35,288 nucleotides of DNA from an uncultured Chryseobacterium sp. (GTDB lineage Bacteria > Bacteroidota > Bacteroidia > Flavobacteriales > Weeksellaceae), in NCBI RefSeq assembly GCF_913776365.1, contig NZ_CAJYMO010000215.1, forward strand, positions 1 to 35,288. Reading direction: 5' to 3'. The notes below the pieces were generated by a model. The model saw only the letters and a list, made by a program, of their open reading frames with translations, was not told the DNA's origin and did no database searches. The first letter of the stretch is position 1, and every line of letters starts with the position of its first letter. The position numbers and the translations under genes are program-made. Below, in pieces: positions 8,512 through 15,690 of this stretch.

Positions 8512-8730
8512 ATGAAAAAATATGGAACTTCCAAAGCAAGCAAAAAATTCAACCTTGAGATGTTGAAGCAATCCGCTTTTATTGAGCTGGAAGAAATTTC
8601 CCTAGACGAGTTTATGGAGGCTGTCCGCAAAACCGGTAAAAAAGTTAGCGAAGAAGAAGCTGTCGAAATGCTCGATTTTTTACATATGCTAACAAGGGTC
8701 ACCATTAAACAGTACTTCTCTCCGGAATAA
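8512..8730 (+). CDS. small hypothetical protein of the recombinase module
   Basis: This 72-residue, helix-rich and highly charged protein starts MKKYGTSKASKKF and ends with MLDFLHMLTRVTIKQYFSPE. It has no signal peptide or membrane segment. The pattern of a basic start, an ISLDEFMEAVRKTGKKVSEEEA core and an EMLDFLHMLTRVTIKQYF tail resembles small proteins I recall next to serine recombinases in Bacteroidota, though I cannot name a family. It lies about 220 nt upstream of the recombinase on the same strand. A role as transcriptional regulator or recombination directionality factor is possible but not shown. The uninterrupted frame and composition support it as real. Confidence 0.7.
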   Translation: MKKYGTSKASKKFNLEMLKQSAFIELEEISLDEFMEAVRKTGKKVSEEEAVEMLDFLHMLTRVTIKQYFSPE

Positions 8731-8741
8731 TCTATTTTTTG

Positions 8742-8749
8742 TAATTTTG
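8742..8749 (+). promoter_or_regulatory. candidate promoter -7 box before the recombinase
   Basis: TAATTTTG matches the Bacteroidota -7 consensus TAnnTTTG exactly. It lies just after the 72-residue ORF and about 200 nt before the recombinase start. No convincing -33 TTG is seen, so support is limited. Confidence 0.35.
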
Positions 8750-8764
8750 TAATGACCTTCGTGG

Positions 8765-8814
8765 TGATAAAATATTATCATTCAGCTTATTAGTTTAACC
8801 GAGATAACCGAGAT
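8765..8814. promoter_or_regulatory. palindrome and 9-bp tandem repeat, possible operator
   Basis: TGATAA-AATA-TTATCA (8765-8780) is an inverted repeat with 6-bp arms. Shortly after it, AACCGAGAT occurs twice head to tail (8797-8805 and 8806-8814). Both follow the candidate promoter box at 8742 and precede the recombinase. This is where an operator for recombinase control would be expected. Binding is not shown. Confidence 0.3.
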
Positions 8815-8822
8815 TATAAATA

Positions 8823-8936
8823 ATGTTCAATGAGAAAGAGTTATTTGGGACAGCTGATTTACATTTCAGATTTCCGTCCTATGAAGACGAGGACAGCAGT
8901 CCAGTCATGTTAATTCCTAAAATTATTCAAAGTTAA
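8823..8936 (+). CDS. possible 37-residue leader or small protein
   Basis: ATG at 8823 opens a 37-codon frame (MFNEKELFGTADLHFRF...) ending in TAA at 8934-8936, 10 nt before the recombinase start. The product is acidic in the middle and has no recognised domain. Position and spacing fit a small upstream gene or a leader peptide coupled to recombinase translation. A frame this short can occur by chance, so the call is weak. Confidence 0.3.
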   Translation: MFNEKELFGTADLHFRFPSYEDEDSSPVMLIPKIIQS

Positions 8937-10465
8937 ATGTATTAGTATGAAAAAGAACTATGGCAGCAAAATAGCCGATTTGTATATTCGTGTATCTACA
9001 GATGAACAGGCTGACAAAGGTTATTCACAAAGAGACCAAGCAGAGCGGCTAAAGGGATATTGTGCAAAGTACGGTATTGCAGTTCAGAATGTAATATTTG
9101 AGGATCATTCCGCTAAAAATTTTGAACGACCTGAATGGACCGCTTATCTGAAAAATTTGAAGAAAAGAAGTAAGAAAGATCGGGAGCCACAGTTAATCCT
9201 ATTTACTAAATGGGATCGGTTTAGTAGAAATGCTGGGGATGCATATCATATGATCAGTGTTTTGGAGAGCTTACAAGTAGAGCCTCAAGCAATAGAACAG
9301 CCGTTAGACCTTAAAATCCCGGAGAACAAGATCGTACTGGCGATATATCTCTCAACGCCGGAAGTTGAAAATGATAGGAGGGCTCTGAATGTATTTTATG
9401 GAATGAGGAGGGCACGAAAAGAAGGCCGGATTATGGGCACACCGCCGTACTGATATATAAACAGATCTACAGAGGATGGAAGGAAATATATAGGTGTTTT
9501 ACATCCCGAGGCTGATAATATTATATGGGCATTTGAAGAAATAGCGAAAGGCGAACTGCCGTCTGAGCACATACGCGTGCTGATGAATAAAAGGCAGGGT
9601 AAAAATTTGACCAGAAATGCCTTCATGGTTGCTATCCGAAATCCTGTATACACCGGAAAAGTTTTTATTGCGGAATTTGAGAATGAACCTGCACATTACG
9701 TTAAAGGGAAACATGTACCCTTAATTAGCGAAGAGCTATTTAAGAAGGTTCAGCGGGTCCTGGAGGGGAAAAGCAGAAAGAGTAGGACTGAGGTCGGAGA
9801 GAGCAAGGTTTTGAGCAATGAAAGTTTTCCTTTGCGCGGGATTTTAATCTGCCCTCGCTGCGGTAACACATTGACTGCAAGTACCTCAAAAGGTAACACC
9901 AAATTTTATAGTTATTATCATTGTAATTCTAAATGTGGATTCAGACATAATTCTGATGATTTAAACAAAAAGTTTGTAGATGACTTAAGAAAATATGAGA
10001 TATTACCTGAATATAAGGACCTGCTAAAAGTAGCTCTTTTAAGGAATTACAAAAAATATTGTGGTAATGTAGATGACGAAAGAAAATCAGTGATGGCAGA
10101 AATTGAGAAAGTCAACCAGAAGTTAACTAAGGCAAGAGATCTGTTTTTAACTGATAGATTGGACGAGGATGATTACACTGAGGTCAAAAAAGAATGTAAA
10201 CAGAAACTTGAAGAACTCGAAGAAAATCTGAAAGGACTTGTTAAAGCAGGTAAAGATCAAGATATCCCAGGCAAACTGTCTTTAGCATTAGATGGTATAT
10301 CCAATTTAGCGCAGAGATATGTCGGAGGTAGTTTAAATGATAGAAGGAAGATTGCGAGTTCAATTTACTACCAAAAACTGGAGTTTGACGGCAAGACTTT
10401 TCGAACTCCTAAATCGAATGCTTTTCTTAATCTTATTAAGCTGAGTAAGAGCGGATTAGAAGGTC

Positions 10466-10503
10466 AAAAAAAAAGTCATCAGAATTTAGAAAATCCTGAT
10501 GAC
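10466..10503 (-). terminator. intrinsic terminator of the tRNA operon
   Basis: Read on the minus strand, GTCATCAG and CTGATGAC form a perfect 8-bp stem with a 13-nt loop, followed by nine Ts (A run 10466-10474 on the plus strand). It starts 7 nt after the tRNA-Arg 3' end. It is a textbook rho-independent terminator. It lies inside the recombinase reading frame. Confidence 0.85.
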
Positions 10504-10540
10504 CATAGAGTGAGCGCGAAAGGATTCGAACCTTTGACCG
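10504..10540. other. candidate attachment site at the tRNA-Arg 3' end
   Basis: The recombinase frame enters the tRNA here, and elements that target tRNA genes usually recombine within the 3' end or T-arm. The tRNA is intact, as expected if the element restores it on insertion. No partner repeat is visible in this window, so the exact core cannot be set. Confidence 0.35.
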
Positions 10541-10584
10541 TCTGCTTAGAAGGCAGATGCTCTATCCAGCTGAGCTACGCACCC
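10511..10584 (-). tRNA. tRNA-Arg (TCT)
   Basis: This 74-nt gene folds as a full cloverleaf. The acceptor GGGTGCG pairs with CGCGCTC (two G-U pairs), the anticodon stem TCTGC/GCAGA holds loop CTTCTAA with anticodon TCT, and the T-loop is TTCGAAT. The discriminator is A and CCA is not encoded. It reads AGA codons. It is the last gene of a three-tRNA operon and the probable insertion target of the island. Confidence 0.96.
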
Positions 10585-10629
10585 ATTGTAAGGTCGATTC
10601 CGCTTAATAAATAAGCGCGTTGAAAAAAG

Positions 10630-10704
10630 TCGGGGCGGCAGGATTCGAACCTGCGACCTCCTGGTCCCAAACCAGGCGCGATGACCGGACTACGCTACGC
10701 CCCG
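10630..10704 (-). tRNA. tRNA-Pro (TGG)
   Basis: This 75-nt gene has acceptor CGGGGCG paired with CGCCCCG. The anticodon stem CCTGG/CCAGG holds loop TTTGGGA with anticodon TGG, and the T-arm is GCAGG-TTCGAAT-CCTGC. The discriminator is A with no encoded CCA. It is the middle gene of the tRNA operon. Confidence 0.96.
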
Positions 10705-10717
10705 AGTAAACAGTTTG

Positions 10718-10804
10718 CGGAGAGTAAGGGATTCGAACCCTTGGTACCGTTTCCAGTACGCATGTTTAGCAAACATGTCCTTTCGGCCTCTCAGGCAACT
10801 CTCC
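10718..10804 (-). tRNA. tRNA-Ser (GCT)
   Basis: This 87-nt class II tRNA has acceptor GGAGAGT paired with ACTCTCC, anticodon loop TTGCTAA with anticodon GCT, a long variable arm (GTACTGGAAACGGTAC) and T-loop TTCGAAT. The discriminator is G, as usual for tRNA-Ser. It is the first gene of the operon, about 45 nt after the promoter box. Confidence 0.96.
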
Positions 10805-10849
10805 AATAATAACGCTTTTTGAAAGATCGTTGTTCCGTTATTGCGAGTG

Positions 10850-10881
10850 CAAATATAGAATAGATTTCTTTATTTACCAAA
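10850..10881 (-). promoter_or_regulatory. promoter of the tRNA operon
   Basis: On the minus strand TTTG (10878-10881) is followed after 20 nt by TATATTTG (10850-10857). This matches the Bacteroidota housekeeping promoter (TTTG, about 19-21 nt, TAnnTTTG) at every fixed base. Transcription should start near 10843, about 40 nt before tRNA-Ser. Confidence 0.85.
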
Positions 10882-10903
10882 TATTTTTCAGGAAAAATTT
10901 CCG

Positions 10904-10911
10904 TATTTTTG
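10904..10911 (+). promoter_or_regulatory. promoter -7 box of the amidase gene
   Basis: TATTTTTG is an exact TAnnTTTG match 29 nt before the amidase ATG, so the leader would be about 20 nt. No clear -33 TTG is seen. It is divergent from the tRNA promoter. Confidence 0.65.
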
Positions 10912-10940
10912 AGGTAATAAACGACACAAAAAATAAGCAC

Positions 10941-11960
10941 ATGCGTAAAACATTATATATCATCGGATTAAGCACACTCGTCTATTCGTGTGGATCTACG
11001 CCGAAATCGAACAAAAAACAATACATTCCGAGAACTCCCTCGGTACAGCCGAAAACCGCGGTAAAGACAACCCCTGAAAAACCGAAGGTAAGTACCGAGC
11101 ACGGTGTTGACTTTTACAATGTCAATATAGCGGATATTACTAAAAATGACAATACGGCAAGTTACGGTTCCATCGTTTCTGCAAAGCCTGCAGGGTATAA
11201 AGTCGTGAAGACTTATTTCCCTGCCATTGCCCAGAATTTCAGGCAGCGGTACCTTATTCTTCATTATACGGCATTGCCGGATGATAAGTCGGTTACAGTG
11301 CTTACCCAGCAGGCGGTGAGTGCGCATTACCTGGTAAACAATACCGGAGATAATGAAATCTATCAGCTGGTGGATGAGAACAAAAGAGCTTACCATGCAG
11401 GGATCAGTGCCTGGAGAAATGATAAAAACCTTAACGATAATTCGATAGGGATTGAGATCGTGAATACGGGGTATGTAACCGATGCTTCCGGGAAGAAGAA
11501 TTTTTTTCCTTTTGACGAAGCACAGATCAGGAAAGTCGCTGCCCTGGTGAAGGATATTGTAACCCGCTATCAGATTCCGGCAACCAATGTACTTGCGCAT
11601 TCGGATATTGCCCCGACCCGGAAACAGGATCCCGGGCCATTATTTCCCTGGAAAAAGCTGTATGATGAGTACCTGGTCGGTATGTGGTATGAAGAACCGA
11701 TCAAACAGGGATATTATGACCTGGCCGTATCTACCGATTTCCAGGCTAAATACATTGATCCGGCATTTATCATGACGGTGCAGACACAGCTGCAGAAATT
11801 CGGATATGCCTTGGACCTGAGCGGAAAATGGGATGATGCTACGAAAAAGACCATTGAAGCGTTCCAGTACCACTTCCGTCCCCAGAATTACGATGGAGTG
11901 ATGGATGCGGAAACGTATGCTATCCTTCAGGCATTAATCCAGAAATATCCGGTGAAATAG
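10941..11960 (+). CDS. N-acetylmuramoyl-L-alanine amidase, lipoprotein
   Basis: This 339-residue enzyme cleaves the bond between muramic acid and L-Ala in peptidoglycan. The ATG at 10941 gives a short lipoprotein signal ending LVYSC (C17), so it should be anchored in the outer or inner membrane; longer upstream frames would cross the promoter box. A Pro/Lys-rich linker follows. The Amidase_2 domain (about residues 100-240) has zinc ligands H108 (LHYT), H220 (AHSD) and D230 (DPGPLFPW) with the 10-residue His-Asp spacing of AmpD-type enzymes, and E172 in SIGIEI. The C-terminal region (about 270-335) is a peptidoglycan-binding domain (VQTQLQKFGYALDLSGKWDDAT...AFQ). The overall plan resembles AmiD. 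It has its own promoter and stands alone. Confidence 0.92.
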   Translation: MRKTLYIIGLSTLVYSCGSTPKSNKKQYIPRTPSVQPKTAVKTTPEKPKVSTEHGVDFYNVNIADITKNDNTASYGSIVSAKPAGYKVVKTYFPAIAQNFRQRYLILHYTALPDDKSVTVLTQQAVSAHYLVNNTGDNEIYQLVDENKRAYHAGISAWRNDKNLNDNSIGIEIVNTGYVTDASGKKNFFPFDEAQIRKVAALVKDIVTRYQIPATNVLAHSDIAPTRKQDPGPLFPWKKLYDEYLVGMWYEEPIKQGYYDLAVSTDFQAKYIDPAFIMTVQTQLQKFGYALDLSGKWDDATKKTIEAFQYHFRPQNYDGVMDAETYAILQALIQKYPVK

Positions 11961-12195
11961 TATAACAATGTAACAGTGTAATAATATAACGATTTAACAA
12001 TGCAACGATGTAACAATGTGTTGGTTTGATGATGTATCTATTTGATAATCTATCAATGTGGTAATGTAAGGGATGAAAATCCGGCGGCTATCGTTTTTAT
12101 TGTTATATTCGTATACTGCTGCATTGATACATTGGTATTCCGGTACATTTATACATTGATACATTGATAAACCGGTACACGGTTATATTACTCAA
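11961..12195. repeat. AT-rich degenerate repeat field between amidase and aspA
   Basis: Loose copies of TAACAATGTAACA occur in the first half (11961-12020). Inverse-sense copies such as TGATACATTGATA occur in the second half (about 12120-12170), so the two halves could fold on each other. No ORF or exact TAnnTTTG box is visible, so the aspA promoter is not identified. Confidence 0.5.
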
Positions 12196-12201
12196 TAAAT
12201 T

Positions 12202-13602
12202 ATGGAAAATTTCAGAAAAGAAAGTGATCTGCTGGGGATATTGGAAGTTCCCGTAAATGCTTATTATGGCGTACAGACCCAGAGAGCAATCAACAATTTT
12301 AAAATATCAGGCCAGCTTTTATCCGGTTATCCTCAGTTTATCAGGGGATTGGCCTTCGTGAAAAAAGCCGCTGCAAAAACCAATTATGAACTGGGTCTCC
12401 TGGAGGAAAAAATGTATTACAGCATTGCCGAAGTCTGTGATGAACTCATCAACGGCGAGCTGCACGAACAGTTTCCGGTAGACATGATTCAGGGTGGCGC
12501 AGGGACTTCCATTAACATGAATGCCAATGAAGTGATTGCCAACAGGGTACTGGAAAAATTAGGCAAGAACAAAGGGCAGTATGAATTCTGTTCACCGAAT
12601 GACCATGTCAATCTTTCCCAGTCTACGAACGATGCTTATCCTACAGCCATTAAAATGGGACTGCTGCAGATGAATGCGATCCTGGCCGAAAAGCTGGAAA
12701 AGACTGTGGAAGCTTTCCGCGCCAAGGGAAGAGAATTTCAGGATGTCATCAAGATGGGAAGGACGCAGCTTCAGGATGCAGTTCCGATGACGCTGGGCCA
12801 GGAATTTGAAGCCTTTGCCGCTACGCTGGAAGAAGACATTTCCAAGCTGAATAACAACGCCGGCCTTTTTGTAGAAGTGAATATGGGAGCTACGGCCATC
12901 GGAACGGGTCTCAATGCTCCTGTCGGCTATGCTGCGCTCTGTGCCAAAAACCTGGCGGAGATTTCAGGTTTCCCGGTTGTTTCTGCACCGGATCTGGTAG
13001 AGGCAACTCCGGATACCGGGTCTTATGTCATCTATTCCTCTGCTATGAAACGTCTTGCCGTAAAGCTGTCAAAGATCTGTAATGACCTGAGGCTTCTTTC
13101 TTCCGGGCCGCGGGCCGGGCTTTTTGAGATCAATCTTCCGCCGATGCAGCCCGGTTCTTCCATAATGCCGGGAAAAGTAAATCCCGTGATTCCGGAAGTG
13201 GTAAACCAGGTATGCTTTAAGGTTTTCGGAAACGATCTTACGGTTACCTTTGCTGCTGAAGCCGGGCAGCTGCAGCTGAACGTGATGGAGCCGGTACTTT
13301 CCCATGCCATTATGGAAAACATCCATTTCCTCTGCAATGCACTGGACACCCTGCGTGAAAAATGTGTGGCCGGAATTACCGCAAACCGCGAAGTCTGCCT
13401 GAACATGGTAAAGCATAGCATCGGAATCGTAACGGCCCTGAACCCTTACATCGGATACAAGCATTCCACCGAGATTGCGAAAGAATCCCTGGAAACCGGA
13501 GTAAGCGTTTATAACCTGGTGCTGGAAAAAGGAATCCTGTCCCAGGAAAAGCTGGATGAGATCCTGGATCCCAGAAACATGCTGAAGCCGCACAATAAAT
13601 AA
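12202..13602 (+). CDS. aspA: aspartate ammonia-lyase
   Basis: This 466-residue enzyme reversibly converts L-aspartate to fumarate and ammonia in the cytoplasm. It belongs to the fumarase/aspartase superfamily: the signature GSSIMPGKVNP is at residues 318-328 and carries the catalytic serine loop. The start EVPVNAYYGVQTQRAINNFKISG and the run LSKICNDLRLLSSGPRAGLFEINLP are closer to E. coli AspA than to FumC. EAGQLQLNVMEPV follows as expected. Full length, no defects. It appears monocistronic, with a repeat field upstream and a hairpin just after the stop codon. Fumarase class II is the main alternative but is less likely from these motifs. Confidence 0.93.
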   Translation: MENFRKESDLLGILEVPVNAYYGVQTQRAINNFKISGQLLSGYPQFIRGLAFVKKAAAKTNYELGLLEEKMYYSIAEVCDELINGELHEQFPVDMIQGGAGTSINMNANEVIANRVLEKLGKNKGQYEFCSPNDHVNLSQSTNDAYPTAIKMGLLQMNAILAEKLEKTVEAFRAKGREFQDVIKMGRTQLQDAVPMTLGQEFEAFAATLEEDISKLNNNAGLFVEVNMGATAIGTGLNAPVGYAALCAKNLAEISGFPVVSAPDLVEATPDTGSYVIYSSAMKRLAVKLSKICNDLRLLSSGPRAGLFEINLPPMQPGSSIMPGKVNPVIPEVVNQVCFKVFGNDLTVTFAAEAGQLQLNVMEPVLSHAIMENIHFLCNALDTLREKCVAGITANREVCLNMVKHSIGIVTALNPYIGYKHSTEIAKESLETGVSVYNLVLEKGILSQEKLDEILDPRNMLKPHNK

Positions 13603-13612
13603 GATAAACAAT

Positions 13613-13664
13613 AAGTGATCATTGATGAATACCCTGAAATCTTCAGCAGCTTCAATGATCACTT
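13613..13664 (+). terminator. long inverted repeat after aspA
   Basis: A perfect 13-bp inverted repeat (arms 13613-13625 and 13652-13664, core AGTGATCATTGA) encloses a 26-nt loop that can itself form CTGAA-ATC-TTCAG. It starts 11 nt after the aspA stop and ends 19 nt before the next gene. There is no long T run, so termination strength is uncertain. Confidence 0.5.
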
Positions 13665-13682
13665 TCAATACCAATTATTTCC

Positions 13683-14537
13683 TTGAAATTTTTAATCATC
13701 ATTCCTGCCCATAACGAGGAAAATAACCTGCCGTTTACCCTTGATTCCCTGATGAGTCAAAGTTATGCTGACTTTAAAATTGTGGTAGTTAACGATGGTT
13801 CAACAGACGGCACTCCTGACGTCATCAGGAAGTATACGGATAAGGATCCGAGATTTGCTTCCGTTCATCTTGAAAAATCGGCACACCAGCCGGGCTCAAA
13901 GGTGGTCAGTGCCTTTAAAAACGGATTACAGGCCCGGAATATCGATGATTTTGAAGTGATCTGTAAATTTGATGCCGACATCATCCTGCCTGAAAATTAT
14001 CTTGAGACCGTACACAATGCATTCAGAAACAATCCGGAATACGGACTGGTCGGCGGACTTCTGTACGTGGAAAAAAACGGCGACTGGGTATATGAAGGAA
14101 ATTCCAATAAACACCATGTCCGCGGCCCTGTAAAAGCATACCGGAAAGAAAGTTTCCTGCAGATGAAGGGAATCCGCGAAACACTGGGCTGGGATAATAT
14201 AGATGCTGTCTTACTGGAAAATCTGGGCTGGAAAGAGGTCGTGCTTCCTGAGCTGCATGTCCGGCTCATCAAGATAAAAGGCGCGGATTACACGATACGG
14301 CCGGCGGAATATTACGGGAGATATTTCTATTTCCTGGGCCTGAACAGATGGCTGTCATACATTGCTGCTGCAAAGGAAGCGTTTAAAGCAAAATCAGTAT
14401 CCTTTTTTTTCAGCATGGTAAAATCATACGAAAGCTGCCGTACCCAAAAGCTTGAATTGAAAATTTCAGTAGATGAGCAGAAGGTTATCAACCGCCACCG
14501 CTGGAACCTGCTGAAGAAAAAATGGCTGAGGATATAA
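13683..14537 (+). CDS. family 2 glycosyltransferase
   Basis: This 284-residue protein has a GT-A fold glycosyltransferase domain from its first residues: KFLIIIPAHNEENNLPFTLDS, the VVVNDGSTDGT nucleotide-binding turn, and a DxD motif D97-A-D99 in KFDADIIL that would bind the metal and sugar nucleotide. There is no C-terminal membrane segment. The start codon is TTG at 13683; no ATG is available and the domain begins immediately, so TTG is probably right. It likely adds a sugar during surface polysaccharide or glycolipid synthesis, as suggested by the GT-B-like protein, flippase and FkbM methyltransferase that follow. The substrate cannot be told from sequence. Confidence 0.87.
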   Translation: MKFLIIIPAHNEENNLPFTLDSLMSQSYADFKIVVVNDGSTDGTPDVIRKYTDKDPRFASVHLEKSAHQPGSKVVSAFKNGLQARNIDDFEVICKFDADIILPENYLETVHNAFRNNPEYGLVGGLLYVEKNGDWVYEGNSNKHHVRGPVKAYRKESFLQMKGIRETLGWDNIDAVLLENLGWKEVVLPELHVRLIKIKGADYTIRPAEYYGRYFYFLGLNRWLSYIAAAKEAFKAKSVSFFFSMVKSYESCRTQKLELKISVDEQKVINRHRWNLLKKKWLRI

Positions 14538-14634
14538 CCAAATGAACCGGATAAGGTCTTATGGGTTATAATACCCATAGAAAAAGGACGTTAGCCCGTC
14601 TGCATCAGAATATAGTTAATGGCTTTAGCCAAAT
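14538..14634. repeat. intergenic hairpins between glycosyltransferase genes
   Basis: TATGGGT (14560-14566) pairs with ACCCATA (14573-14579) around a 6-nt loop. TGGC-TTTA-GCCA follows near 14620-14631. Together with the CGTTAGCCCGTC segment this resembles short dispersed repeats I recall from Chryseobacterium intergenic regions. It may act as a weak terminator, or only as a repeat. Confidence 0.4.
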
Positions 14635-15690
14635 ATGCCGACTGTGAAAAGAATAGCCTACATCGAGATCGATACCCATGCGGAAATAGCCCAGGCTTTC
14701 CTGGAAATCATGAAAGGTTCTGCCTCTTTTTCGGTGGATTATTATTTTTCGGAAAAAATTAAAAGCCAGGTCGATGATCATGGCGAACCCGTCTTCTCAT
14801 CAGATAGTTCCGTAATCCTGGAGCAGCTGAAGGATAAAAAATATGACCTTGTCGTCATCGGTACGGTGCACCGGTTTTTCAATACCTTTCAGGCTATTGT
14901 CGCCCGGCATCATGCTGCGGTCATCGTCCACAACTTGAATTTTATCAAAGCTTCCGGAGCAGGGCTGGTAAGAAGCATCTTCAAGAAAGACCGGATGTAC
15001 AGGATGAAACTCCTGTGGAAAGAGGGGTTGCTGGGAGCGCCGGAAGTATACCGGGGTGCTGAAAATTTGCTGGTGCTGGATGAAGCACTGGTTTCAGAGA
15101 AGTTCAGGTTCCTGCCGCTTTTCTTTACCCAACCAGGCATTGTGCCGGAAAATAAGAGCGTGACGGTTGTAATCCCCGGAGGCGTTTCCCAGCAGAGAAG
15201 GGATTACCGGCATATTTTTACCGTTATCCGGATGCTGAAGCCGGAGAAACCGTATCATTTTATATTCCTGGGCAAAGCACAAGGAAATGAACTCAGGGAG
15301 CTTGAAACATTATCACAGGAATTGCCTCACCACATCAGGATCACTTATTTTTCCAAACGGGTTTCTTCCGGAGAATTCACAGCCCGGATGCAGGAAGCCG
15401 ATGTCCTCTGGTGTCCCATTCAGGAAAAGACGGAATTTTTCAGCCGGCAGGAAATCTACGGCAAAACCAAAATGACGGGAAACCTGGGGGATGCCATAAA
15501 GTTCGGGAAATGGGCCGTCTTCCCTGCAAATTATCAATCCGGATTAGATTTTATCGTCCTGGAACAGAAAGATATCATCAGCCAGTTTGAAAGGCTTAAA
15601 GACACGCCGTATGACTTTCAGAAACAGTATGGCAAACCAGCGGTTCAGGCAAAGCTTGAAAGGCTGCTGGAAGAACTGACGGCTATTTGA
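14635..15690 (+). CDS. GT-B-like glycosyltransferase family protein
   Basis: This 351-residue protein looks like a two-lobed GT-B transferase. The N-terminal lobe has alternating strands and helices (KRIAYIEIDTHAEIAQAFLEIM, YDLVVIGTVHRFF). The C-terminal lobe opens with VTVVIPGGVSQQRRDY, continues YHFIFLGKAQGNELRELE, and has MQEADVLWCPI followed by GNLGDAIKFGKWAVFPANY, the usual position of the acidic donor-binding site. There is no signal peptide. I cannot assign a donor or acceptor. It follows the family 2 glycosyltransferase on the same strand and overlaps the convergent flippase gene by 8 nt, so it is placed in a surface glycan cluster. Confidence 0.7.
   Translation: MPTVKRIAYIEIDTHAEIAQAFLEIMKGSASFSVDYYFSEKIKSQVDDHGEPVFSSDSSVILEQLKDKKYDLVVIGTVHRFFNTFQAIVARHHAAVIVHNLNFIKASGAGLVRSIFKKDRMYRMKLLWKEGLLGAPEVYRGAENLLVLDEALVSEKFRFLPLFFTQPGIVPENKSVTVVIPGGVSQQRRDYRHIFTVIRMLKPEKPYHFIFLGKAQGNELRELETLSQELPHHIRITYFSKRVSSGEFTARMQEADVLWCPIQEKTEFFSRQEIYGKTKMTGNLGDAIKFGKWAVFPANYQSGLDFIVLEQKDIISQFERLKDTPYDFQKQYGKPAVQAKLERLLEELTAI

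Larger units (their letters stand above)
1..10510. mobile_element. tRNA-Arg-associated integrative island carrying defence genes (left end not seen)
   Basis: The stretch left of tRNA-Arg is visibly more AT-rich than the genes to the right. It ends with a serine recombinase whose frame runs into the tRNA, and it carries anti-phage genes. This is the usual layout of an integrated element with its recombinase at one end. I found no second copy of the tRNA 3' end in positions 1-8900, so the left boundary is either outside the window or has decayed. The broken recombinase suggests the island is now fixed. Confidence 0.5.
8947..10614 (+). pseudogene. large serine recombinase, interrupted by one in-frame stop
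   Basis: The gene encodes a site-specific recombinase of the large serine family. The first part (168 codons, 8947-9453) is the resolvase catalytic domain with nucleophile S17 in YIRVSTDEQ and the conserved KWDRFSRN helix. A TGA at 9451-9453 stops it after GTPPY. The same frame continues as YINRSTEDGRKYIGVLHPEA..., then the Recombinase domain (TRNAFMVAIRNPVYTGKVFI), a zinc ribbon (CPRCG ... HCNSKCG) and a coiled coil. Family members usually have GY after the PY, so the stop looks like a single GGA-to-TGA change; there is no frameshift. The downstream half has an internal ATG at 9577. The last 35 or so codons run antisense through tRNA-Arg (AKGFEPLTVCLEGRCS), typical of integrases that use a tRNA 3' end as attachment site. 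It is probably inactive unless the stop is read through. Confidence 0.85.

Noticed and set aside
10968..11600. Long minus-strand ORF (210 codons) opposite the amidase
   Set aside because: It is antisense to a clear amidase with complete zinc ligands, and its translation has no domain-like pattern.
13069..13674. Minus-strand ORF of 201 codons opposite aspA
   Set aside because: It mirrors the strongly conserved aspartase frame and crosses the post-aspA inverted repeat; it has no sign of being coding.
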